A DNA stretch of 64,000 nt, from assembly GCF_004341885.1 (NCBI RefSeq), contig NZ_SLVX01000003.1, forward strand, positions 310,001-374,000, written 5' to 3'. The DNA is from Shinella granuli. Its GTDB lineage: Bacteria > Pseudomonadota > Alphaproteobacteria > Rhizobiales > Rhizobiaceae. The position numbers and the translations under genes were made by a program. The notes beneath the pieces are model-generated. The model worked only from the letters and a program-made list of their open reading frames with translations. It searched no databases and had not been told where the DNA came from. Shown here piece by piece: positions 57,278-64,000 of this stretch; position 1 is the first letter of the stretch; every line of letters starts with the position of its first letter.

Positions 57278-58909
57278 CTACCGGATTTCCCGGGCCAATG
57301 TCTGCAGCCGCGTGAAGGCATCGTAGCGCTTCGCATGCAGGGCCGCGATATCGCCACCGGCCGGCTGGTATGTACGGTCGGTCGCCGAAAGAGCCGCCAT
57401 CGCCGCGCGCACGTCCGGAAAGGCGCCGGCGGCGACGCTGCCGAGAATGGCGGCGCCGAGCAGCACCGGCTCTTCCGCCCGTGTCGCGAGCAAGGTCTTG
57501 CCGGTCGCATCGGACAGGAGCTGACGGATGAGATCGAGCTGGCCCGCACCGCCGCTGATCACGATCCTGTCGATCGGCGCGCCGGCGGCCGCCTGCGCAT
57601 CGATGATCTGGCGCAGGCCATAGCCGATGCCGCAGAGACCGGCAACGTAGAGCGAGACGAGATTGGCAAGGTCGCGCTCCATGCCGAGGCCGACGATCGC
57701 CGCGCGCGCATGCGGATCGGCGAAGGGAGCGCGGTTGCCGAGGAACTCGGGCACGACATGCAGGCCGTCCGCCAGCCCTGCCACGGCCGAAAGCGTCGGC
57801 GCACCTTCCTCGGCGAGCCCCGCCAGGAACACGGGCAGGGAAACACCCCGTGCCTTTGCCAGCGCCGCGGCCTCGCCGGCCGCCGGATGGAAGGAGAGAA
57901 GCTGCTCGATGGCCGCGCCGGCCGCCGATTGCCCGCCTTCGTTCAGCCACATGCCCGGCACCATGGCGGAATAATACGGCCCCCAGACGCCCGGCACGAA
58001 GACCGGCTCGCGGGTCGAGGTCATGGTGCAGGAAGAGGTGCCGAAGACATAACCGAGATTGCTTTCCGGCGGGCCGCCGACCCCCACCGTGCCGATGCCG
58101 CCCGCATGGGCATCGATCATGCCGGCGCCGACCGGCGTGCCAGCGACAAGGCCGAGTTCCGCCGCCGCCCGCGCCGTCAGGCCGCTGCCGAGCGGCGTGC
58201 CCGGCTCGACGACACGCTGGCCGATGCGGGCGAAATCCTCATCCGCAAGCGCACCGAGGCCGATACCGCGGAAATAGCCGGGATCCCAGCGCTTCTCATG
58301 CGCGAGATAGGTCCATTTGCAGGTGACGGTACAAGTGGAGCGTGCAAGATCGTCCGTCGCACGCCAGGTCAGGAAGTCCGCAAGGTCGAAGAACTGCCAG
58401 GCGGCATCGAAGACCTGCGGGCGGTTCTCCTTGAGCCAGAGCAGTTTCGGCGTCTCCATCTCCGGCGAGATGATGCCGCCGACATAGCGCAGCACGTCGT
58501 GGCCCAGCGCATTGATGCGCTCGACCTGGTCGACTGCCCGGTGATCCATCCAGACGATGATGTCGCGTTCCGGATCCTCCGAGGGACCGACGGGAAGCGG
58601 CTTGCCCCCGTCCCCGAGCACGACCAGAGAGCAGGTCGCGTCGAAGCCGAGGCTCGCGACCTGCTCGGGCGCAATGCCCGCCTTGGCGACGGCCTCGCGC
58701 ACCGAAGCGCAGACGGCGGCCCAGATCTCCGTGCTCGACTGCTCGACCATCGCGCCCGGCTCGCGGAACAGCGAAATGTCGCGCTTACCCGAGGCCAGCA
58801 TGCGGCCGGCCATGTCGAAGAGGCCGGCTCGGGCGCTTCCCGTGCCGACATCGACGCCGACAAGGTAGCGTTCGCCGCCCGCGGGGCGTGCGGAGGAAGA
58901 AGTGTTCAT
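57278..58909 (-). CDS. FGGY-family pentulose kinase (ribulokinase type)
   Basis: A 543-residue sugar kinase with FGGY N- and C-terminal domains: LVGVDVGTGSARAGLFDMAG (ATP/phosphate site) and GGAGQLDLIRQLLSDATGKT. The family is the FGGY pentulose kinases, so D-ribulose from ribitol oxidation is the likely substrate, given the SDR and ABC genes upstream. A hairpin (GGCGGC-ctcat-GCCGCC, 58945-58961) lies in the 65-base gap before it. Last gene of the operon. Confidence 0.9.
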   Translation of the reverse strand: MNTSSSARPAGGERYLVGVDVGTGSARAGLFDMAGRMLASGKRDISLFREPGAMVEQSSTEIWAAVCASVREAVAKAGIAPEQVASLGFDATCSLVVLGDGGKPLPVGPSEDPERDIIVWMDHRAVDQVERINALGHDVLRYVGGIISPEMETPKLLWLKENRPQVFDAAWQFFDLADFLTWRATDDLARSTCTVTCKWTYLAHEKRWDPGYFRGIGLGALADEDFARIGQRVVEPGTPLGSGLTARAAAELGLVAGTPVGAGMIDAHAGGIGTVGVGGPPESNLGYVFGTSSCTMTSTREPVFVPGVWGPYYSAMVPGMWLNEGGQSAAGAAIEQLLSFHPAAGEAAALAKARGVSLPVFLAGLAEEGAPTLSAVAGLADGLHVVPEFLGNRAPFADPHARAAIVGLGMERDLANLVSLYVAGLCGIGYGLRQIIDAQAAAGAPIDRIVISGGAGQLDLIRQLLSDATGKTLLATRAEEPVLLGAAILGSVAAGAFPDVRAAMAALSATDRTYQPAGGDIAALHAKRYDAFTRLQTLAREIR

Positions 58910-58974
58910 GGGTCTACCGCCTGCAATCGGGATTTCTTCGGGCAGGCGGCCTCATGCCGCCCGCGGGCTTTGCT

Positions 58975-59703
58975 TCAGAGATCGACGCTGTTCGGCAGGA
59001 TCACCAGGTCGCGGATCGTGACATTGCGCGGCCGGGTCAGCATGAAGAGCACGGCGTCGGCTACCTCCTTCGGCTGCATCAGGCTGCCGTTTGCGAGTGC
59101 CTCGTCCATCTTCTCCTTCGGCCAGTCGTCGAGCAGCGCCGTGACGACGGGGCCGGGAAGCACCGCGCCGACACGCACGCCATGCTGCGCCACCTGCCGG
59201 CGCGTCGAATGCACGAAGGCCTGCACCGCGAATTTCGAGGCCGTGTAGATCGGCTCCCAGACGACGGGCACGACACCGGCGATCGAAGAGGTGAAGAGGA
59301 TGTCGCCCGTCTTCTTCCCGATCATGTAGGGCAGCACCGCATGGACCGAGCGGAAGGCCGCGTTGATGTTGAGGTTCAGCATGCGGTCCCAGGCATCGGG
59401 ATCGCCCTCTGCCACCGGACCGCCGATATAGGCGCCGGCGTTGGCATGGAAGACGTCGAGCCCGCCGGCAATATCGAGGATGCGCGGCAGCATGCCGGAG
59501 ACGTCCTGCGGGTTCAGGAGATCGACGACGAGCGGCAGGGCATTCGGGCCCAGCTCCTTGCAGAGCTGTTCCAGCTTGTCCTGCGCCCGGTCGACGAGCA
59601 CCACCTTGGCGCCTTCGGCAAGCAGGGTCCTGGCGCATTCGAGGCCGATGCCGGAAGCGGCACCGGTGATGGCGGCGATCTTGCCCTTCATGAGGTCGGC
59701 CAT
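58975..59703 (-). CDS. Short-chain dehydrogenase, probable ribitol 2-dehydrogenase
   Basis: A 242-residue classical [11 protein letters not shown] cofactor loop, NAGAY, and catalytic Ser (SSIAG), Tyr and Lys (YTASK). Its sequence and position between the permease and pentulose-kinase genes fit ribitol 2-dehydrogenase, which gives D-ribulose. GGAG is nine bases before ATG 59703. A different pentitol is possible. Confidence 0.85.
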   Translation of the reverse strand: MADLMKGKIAAITGAASGIGLECARTLLAEGAKVVLVDRAQDKLEQLCKELGPNALPLVVDLLNPQDVSGMLPRILDIAGGLDVFHANAGAYIGGPVAEGDPDAWDRMLNLNINAAFRSVHAVLPYMIGKKTGDILFTSSIAGVVPVVWEPIYTASKFAVQAFVHSTRRQVAQHGVRVGAVLPGPVVTALLDDWPKEKMDEALANGSLMQPKEVADAVLFMLTRPRNVTIRDLVILPNSVDL

Positions 59704-59729
59704 GATCTAAAACTCCATTCCAGTATTCG

Positions 59730-60974
59730 TTAAGCGCGGCCGTGGCTGACGCGCGAGCGTCGGGCGAGCGAGTCGACGATGACGGCGATGGCAAGGACGC
59801 CGCCGGTGATCATGTAGCGCAGCGACGACGAGAGGTTGAGCAGCGTCAGGCCGTTCGAGATCGCCTGGATGACGATGATGCCGAGGAGAGCCGAATAGGC
59901 GCTGCCGCGTCCGCCGAACAGGCTGGTGCCGCCAATGACCGCCGCGGCGATCGCGTTGAGGTTGACGTCGCCCGTGCCGGCCTGCTGGCTCGACGAGGCG
60001 AGACGCGAGGCCGAGAGGATGCCGCCGAGCGCCGCCAGCGTCGAGCAGAGCATGAAGGCGCTCATATAGATACGGCGCACATTGATGCCCGAGCGCCGCG
60101 CCGCCTCCTTGTTGCCGCCGACGGCGAACATGGAGCGGCCCCATTTCGTGCGCGTCAGCGCATAGTTGAGGATGACGGCGAGCGCGATGAAGAGCGCGAA
60201 CATCCACGGAATGCCGCGGCCGAGATTGAGGTAGAAGACGGCGATTTCCAGCGCGGCCGTCAGCACGACGGCCTTCAGGATCAGCGCCCGCATCGGCTGG
60301 GCCGAGAGGTTGGCGGCGAGGCGCTGGGTGCGGGTGCGAAGCCCGCGGCCGATCATCACAAGGCCGGGAACAAGCGCCAGCGTATAGGACAGCCAGTCGG
60401 GCATGATGAGGATCTGGCCGAAACGCACCAGCGAGGAGGCGTAGGGCAGGTTGATCGAGCCGGTCGGGCCGAGAATGTAGAGCTGCATGCCGAGCAGCGC
60501 GAGAAGCCCGGCGAGCGTAGCGACGAAGCTCGGCATGCCCAGGCGATTGTAGAGCGTCGCATAGAGGAGGCCAACGCCCGCACCGACCACGAGGGCGGCA
60601 AGGATGGCCCCGACGATCGGCCAGCCCTGGTTCACCCAGAGCACGCCGACCATGGCGGAGGCGAGGCCGCTCATGGAGCCGACCGAGAGGTCGATCTCGC
60701 CGAGCACCAGCACGCAGACGATGCCGAGCGAGATGACGCCGACGGTGGCGCAATCGAACAGGAGGTTCACGAGGTTGTTCGGCGCAAGGAAGATCGGGTT
60801 CAGCGCCGAGAAGACGACGGAGATGACGACGAGGCCGACGGCGACCGGCAGCATGCCGAGGTCACCGGAGCGCACGCGATCGATGAAGCCGCGCGCCATG
60901 GCGGCAAGGCTGTCGTCGTGGCGCACGCGCTCGTCGCTGCGGTCGAGCATCGGCTGGGAAGAGTTCTGGCTCAT
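59730..60974 (-). CDS. Sugar/polyol ABC permease (RbsC/XylH family)
   Basis: A 414-residue inner-membrane permease of the ribose/xylose class with about ten helices. GEIDLSVGSMSGLASAMVGV and AVGGNKEAARRSGINVRRIY (coupling loop) and GGTSLFGGRGSAYSALLGI are family blocks. The longer-than-usual length suits XylH-like members. Its start overlaps the ATPase stop (ATGA). Confidence 0.94.
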   Translation of the reverse strand: MSQNSSQPMLDRSDERVRHDDSLAAMARGFIDRVRSGDLGMLPVAVGLVVISVVFSALNPIFLAPNNLVNLLFDCATVGVISLGIVCVLVLGEIDLSVGSMSGLASAMVGVLWVNQGWPIVGAILAALVVGAGVGLLYATLYNRLGMPSFVATLAGLLALLGMQLYILGPTGSINLPYASSLVRFGQILIMPDWLSYTLALVPGLVMIGRGLRTRTQRLAANLSAQPMRALILKAVVLTAALEIAVFYLNLGRGIPWMFALFIALAVILNYALTRTKWGRSMFAVGGNKEAARRSGINVRRIYMSAFMLCSTLAALGGILSASRLASSSQQAGTGDVNLNAIAAAVIGGTSLFGGRGSAYSALLGIIVIQAISNGLTLLNLSSSLRYMITGGVLAIAVIVDSLARRSRVSHGRA

Positions 60975-61789
60975 ACGGTGCCCCCCTGATTTTCCTGGAC
61001 ATGGGACTTGCGTTCGGCGCGGCGCGAGACGGAGTTGTCCGTCGCGCCGGTGATGGCGGATACGAGTTCCTGGTTGGACGAATCCGGCGTGAAGATGCCG
61101 TTGTTGCGCCCGAGCCGGAGCACGACGATGCGGTCGGCGACGGCCCGCACGTCCTCCATGTTGTGGCTGATGATGATGACGCCGAGGCCGCGGTCGCGCA
61201 CGCGCTCGATGAGGTTCAGCACCTCCGCCGTCTGCGCGACGCCGAGGGCGGCCGTCGGCTCGTCCAGCATGATGAGCCTCGGATTGAGCAGCAGAGAGCG
61301 GGCGATGGCGACCGTCTGCCGCTGGCCGCCGGAGAGCGAGGCGATCGGCTCGCGCACCGAGGGAATGCGCGCGGCAAGCTCGCGCAGCAGCGTCCAGGCC
61401 CGCACCTCCATGGCCACTTCGTCCAGCGCCCAGGGCGACATCTCGTGGCCGAGGAAGAGGTTGGCGACGACATCGAGGTTCTCGCAGAGCGCGAGATCCT
61501 GGAAAACGGTGGCGATGCCGAGGTCCAGCGCCTTGGCGGGGCTGTCGAGCGTCACCTGCTGGCCGCAGAATTCGATCGTGCCCGAAGAGGGCTGGTGCAC
61601 GCCGGCGAGCACCTTGACCAGCGTCGACTTGCCGGCCCCGTTGTCGCCGACCAGGGCGACGACCTCGCCGGCCTTCACGTCGAGCTCGATATCCGTCAAG
61701 GCGGAGACGGCCCCGAAATTCTTGGATACGCCGCGAAGACGCAGCACCGATTCTCCCTTGGCGGGAGCATTTTGAAGCGTGGCTGTCAT
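60971..61789 (-). CDS. Sugar/polyol ABC ATPase (single-cassette RbsA/XylG-like)
   Basis: A 272-residue ATP-binding protein with one cassette, unlike the two-cassette RbsA/XylG; it resembles the FrcA type of rhizobia. It has GDNGAGKST, LSGGQRQTVAIAR, LIMLDEPTAALGVAQT and the ISHNMEDV switch. ATG 61789 is chosen because earlier in-frame starts lie in the region of the intercistronic hairpin. Confidence 0.93.
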   Translation of the reverse strand: MTATLQNAPAKGESVLRLRGVSKNFGAVSALTDIELDVKAGEVVALVGDNGAGKSTLVKVLAGVHQPSSGTIEFCGQQVTLDSPAKALDLGIATVFQDLALCENLDVVANLFLGHEMSPWALDEVAMEVRAWTLLRELAARIPSVREPIASLSGGQRQTVAIARSLLLNPRLIMLDEPTAALGVAQTAEVLNLIERVRDRGLGVIIISHNMEDVRAVADRIVVLRLGRNNGIFTPDSSNQELVSAITGATDNSVSRRAERKSHVQENQGGTV

Positions 61790-61824
61790 GGCCCCAGAAC
61801 CTTCAGACTTACGACGGATCGGAA

Positions 61825-61850
61825 TGTCCGGCCGCAAAGGCGGCCGGACA
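61825..61850 (-). terminator. Intercistronic hairpin after the pentitol binding-protein gene
   Basis: TGTCCGGCCGC-aaag-GCGGCCGGACA is a perfect 11-pair stem, 13 bases after the binding-protein stop (minus strand). No U-run. Confidence 0.75.
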
Positions 61851-61863
61851 CGATGGGCGGCTT

Positions 61864-62910
61864 TTACTGGATGATGCCCAGTTTGCGGCAACCTTCAACA
61901 TATTCGCCGGTGCAGACGTCTTCCGGCTTGTTGATGCCCTTGTCGAAGATCTCGGCCTTGATGTTCTCCGCCGTCACCACCGCCGGAACGAAGAGCTGCG
62001 AGGGCGTTTCGTAGAGCTTGTGGGTGGCTTCCGGCGTTTCGCCCTTCAAGAGCTGGACGGCGACATTCGCCGCCGCGGCGGCCACGATCTCGGACGGCTT
62101 GGAGATCGTGTTGTACTGGTCGCCCGAGATGATGAGCTGCAGTGCCGCGATGGTCGCGTCGTTGCCGGTCACCGGCGGCATTTCCTTGACGCCGGCCGCC
62201 TTGAGCGCCGCGATCGCGCCGCCGCCCGTGCCGTCGTTCGCCGCGACGATGCCCTTGATCTCGTCGCCGAAGCGGGTGATCTGGCCGGCCGCCCATTCCT
62301 GCGCCTTCGGCGGCGCCCAGTCCGGGGTGTCGAATTCGGCGAGCGTCTTGTAGGGCGAGGCGTCGAGCGCGGAATCGATGCCGTCGCGGATCAGGCCTGC
62401 GGCCGCGTCGGTCGGCGAGCCGTTGATCTGCAGCACGCCGGCACCGTCCGGAACGCCCTTGGCCTTCAGGTGGTCGACGAGCGACTGCGCGATGGCCTGG
62501 CCGATGCCCTGGTTGTCGAAGGAGACGTAGTAGTCGGCCGGCTTGTCCGGGATCGGGCGGTCATAGGCGATGACCTTGACGTCCTGCGACTGGGCGATCT
62601 CGACGAGCGCCGCAGCGGCCGCGGAATCGACCGGATCGAGCACGACGACCTTGGCGCCCTGGGCGATCACCGAATTGAACTGCTGCTGCTGGAGCGCGAC
62701 GTCGGCATTGGCGTTCTGGTAGATCACCGTGCAGCTCGGGCACAGTTTCTCCATCTCGGCCTTGAAGCCGGGATAATCATGCTGCTCGTAACGGGTCGAG
62801 GCCTGGTCGGGCATCAGGAAGGCGACGGTCGCCCCTTCCTGGGCAAAGGCGGCGCTGCCGAGCGACAGGACGAGGCCGGTCGAGGCGAGCAGATGGGTAA
62901 GCGTCTTCAT
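61864..62910 (-). CDS. Periplasmic sugar/polyol-binding protein (RbsB/XylF type)
   Basis: A 348-residue precursor with a signal peptide ending SAAFAQEGA (about residue 23). The mature protein is Peripla_BP_4-like: ATVAFLMPDQASTRYEQHDY, VVVLDPVDSAAAAALV and GIVAANDGTGGGAIAALKAA. CPSC and DVCTGEYVEGC cysteines may form disulfides. GGAGGAACCCA precedes ATG 62910. It is the first gene of the pentitol operon. Confidence 0.94.
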   Translation of the reverse strand: MKTLTHLLASTGLVLSLGSAAFAQEGATVAFLMPDQASTRYEQHDYPGFKAEMEKLCPSCTVIYQNANADVALQQQQFNSVIAQGAKVVVLDPVDSAAAAALVEIAQSQDVKVIAYDRPIPDKPADYYVSFDNQGIGQAIAQSLVDHLKAKGVPDGAGVLQINGSPTDAAAGLIRDGIDSALDASPYKTLAEFDTPDWAPPKAQEWAAGQITRFGDEIKGIVAANDGTGGGAIAALKAAGVKEMPPVTGNDATIAALQLIISGDQYNTISKPSEIVAAAAANVAVQLLKGETPEATHKLYETPSQLFVPAVVTAENIKAEIFDKGINKPEDVCTGEYVEGCRKLGIIQ

Positions 62911-63099
62911 TGGGTTCCTCCACGGTTGATTTTTCGCCAGTTCCCTCAAGCCTTCCAGGGCAACAGGACCGACGGCCGCCGACTGCCTCCGCGCCCCGAA
63001 AGGGCGCAGATCATCGTTCGCCGCGGCCTCGCCGCAACGTCCGGTTTGTCGATGCTCCGTCTGACTCCTCCCTTGGGGTCAGCCTTGCTGTTCAGGCAA

Positions 63100-63138
63100 C
63101 TTCATCGATGGAGCATGCTTGCTCAATCGATGAAGCAA
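63100..63138. promoter_or_regulatory. Two LacI-type operators in the divergent pentitol promoter region
   Basis: TTGCTCAATCGATGAAGCAA (63119-63138) is a near-perfect palindrome with the central CG that LacI-family sites share. A second site, CTTCATCGATGGAGC (63100-63114), has the same ATCGAT core; the two cores are 22 bases apart (two helical turns). They lie between the binding-protein gene and the LacI regulator gene. Confidence 0.7.
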
Positions 63139-63193
63139 GAATTGCCACCAATCGCCATTGGTGTCAAGGTGGCTCGTGAAATGGAGATGACAT

Positions 63194-64000
63194 GTGAACA
63201 GGACGACGCAGACGAAAAGGACGACGATCTACGATCTGGCAGAGCTGGCGGGCACCTCGGCCAGCGCCGTCAGCGCTGTTTTGAACGGCAACTGGAAGAA
63301 GCGGCGCATCAGCGCGAAGCTTGCCGACAAGATCACCAAGCTCGCCGAGGAACAGGGCTACGCGCTCAACATGCAGGCCAGCGTCCTGCGCCGCGAGCGC
63401 TCCAAGATCATCGGCATGATCGTGCCGAAATACGACAACCGCTATTTCGGCTCGATCGTCGAGCAGTTCGAGACGCTGGCGCGCGAACGCGGCCTCTTCC
63501 CGATCATCACCTGCACGCGGCGCGACCCGGCGCTGGAGGTGGAGGCGGCCCGCGCCATGCTCTCCTACCAGGTCGATTGCCTGATCGCGACGGGCGCGAC
63601 CGACCCGGACCGCATCGTCGATCTTTGCGCCGCCGCCGGCGTGCGCACCATCAATCTCGACCTGCCCGGTGCACGCGCGCCCTCGGTCATCTCCGACAAC
63701 TATGGCGGCGCGCTGGAGCTGACGCGCCGCGTGCTCGCCAACTGCGAGAAGGAATATGGCGAGAAGACGCCGCTGCTCTTCGTCGGCGGCCGCGGCACGG
63801 ACCACAACACGATGGAGCGCGTGCGGGGCTTTCGCGATGCCCATGCCGAGGCCGGCGTCACGGTCGACGAAACGCTGATGCTGACCTGCGGCTATGCGCC
63901 CGAAAAAGCGGAGAGCGCCATGCAGCAGCTTGCCGAGCGGCTCAGCCCGCTGCCGCGCGGCATGTTCGTCAACTCCACCATCTCGCTGGAAGGCGTCATG
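63194..64000 (+). CDS. LacI-family regulator of the pentitol operon (3' end cut by window)
   Basis: At least 269 residues of a LacI/GalR-family repressor. The N-terminal DNA-binding domain reads TIYDLAELAGTSASAVSAVL followed by a hinge segment (about residues 11-65), then a periplasmic-binding-protein-like effector domain (SKIIGMIVPKYDNRYFGSIV; LFVGGRGTDHNTMERVRGF). The start is GTG 63194 with GGAG seven bases upstream; the overlapping ATG at 63192 meets a stop at once. It is divergent from the binding-protein gene and probably acts at the two operators in between. Confidence 0.94.
   Translation, partial: MNRTTQTKRTTIYDLAELAGTSASAVSAVLNGNWKKRRISAKLADKITKLAEEQGYALNMQASVLRRERSKIIGMIVPKYDNRYFGSIVEQFETLARERGLFPIITCTRRDPALEVEAARAMLSYQVDCLIATGATDPDRIVDLCAAAGVRTINLDLPGARAPSVISDNYGGALELTRRVLANCEKEYGEKTPLLFVGGRGTDHNTMERVRGFRDAHAEAGVTVDETLMLTCGYAPEKAESAMQQLAERLSPLPRGMFVNSTISLEGVM

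Overview
The window is high-GC, densely packed DNA with short intergenic gaps and many ATGA stop/start overlaps. Gene content points to an alphaproteobacterium of the Rhizobiales, probably a Rhizobiaceae member (Rhizobium, Ensifer, Shinella or a relative). Supporting signs are several complete ABC uptake operons, a PraR/PhrR-type HTH regulator, thiCOSGE behind a THI-box, an EcfG-type stress promoter, a pseudoazurin gene with an FNR/FixK-type box, and a pentitol operon. No tRNA, rRNA, CRISPR array, integrase or insertion sequence was seen, so this looks like stable chromosome or chromid rather than a mobile island.

Layout. 1-8953 (minus): phenylacetate catabolism, paaX then paaJ-A-B-C-D-E, a third PaaA/PaaC-family gene, and paaZ cut by the window edge. 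9063-11738 (plus): a CHASE-PAS-GGDEF-EAL protein. 11716-18194 (minus): an oligopeptide-type ABC operon ending in a CofD/YvcK-like gene. 18474-20791 (plus): a cystine-type ABC importer. 20927-25740 (plus): a PraR-like regulator, a SARP/TPR regulator, a small protein ending in three SGGFMD repeats, a YcaO enzyme, TfuA, and a separate 74-residue protein. 25958-31765 (plus): a LivKHMGF-type importer followed by a kynurenine-formamidase-like hydrolase and a YqaA membrane protein. 31820-33873 (plus): an ECF sigma factor, its probable anti-sigma factor and a BAX-inhibitor-1 protein. 34117-38770 (plus): an AT-rich palindrome, promoter, TPP riboswitch, then thiC-O-S-G-E. 38771-40579: an amidohydrolase, a lone molybdate-binding Mop protein and TrmO. 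40696-49879: 4-hydroxyphenylacetate (homoprotocatechuate) degradation, with an HpaA-like AraC regulator, hpaBC, hpaFEDGHI and HpaR. 50069-52305 (plus): pseudoazurin, an ankyrin-repeat protein and ureidoglycine aminohydrolase. 52360-57234: a CynX-type MFS carrier, a LysR regulator and a TreY homologue that has lost its catalytic residues. 57278-64000: a ribitol/pentitol operon (FGGY kinase, SDR, ABC permease, ATPase, binding protein) with a divergent LacI regulator cut by the window edge.

How the parts work together. Two aromatic-acid routes lie in one window. The paa genes use CoA-thioester epoxidation (PaaABCDE), ring opening (PaaZ) and thiolysis (PaaJ). The hpa genes hydroxylate 4-hydroxyphenylacetate (HpaBC), cleave the ring (HpaD) and drain to pyruvate and succinate semialdehyde (HpaEFGHI). 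Nutrient capture is the other theme, with four ABC operons. In each, a perfect GC-rich hairpin lies directly after the binding-protein gene, which probably sets its excess over the membrane subunits.

The most novel region is 20927-25740. A YcaO-TfuA pair, the enzyme couple linked to backbone thioamidation and to trifolitoxin maturation, follows a small gene whose C-terminus is a triple repeat. That is the expected architecture of a multi-core ribosomal peptide (RiPP) precursor. It sits in an apparent five-gene operon headed by two regulators and lies just downstream of a cystine importer. The second unusual item is the TreY homologue at 54682-57234, in which all three GH13 catalytic acids are replaced although the fold-defining motifs remain, and which carries a good EcfG-type promoter.
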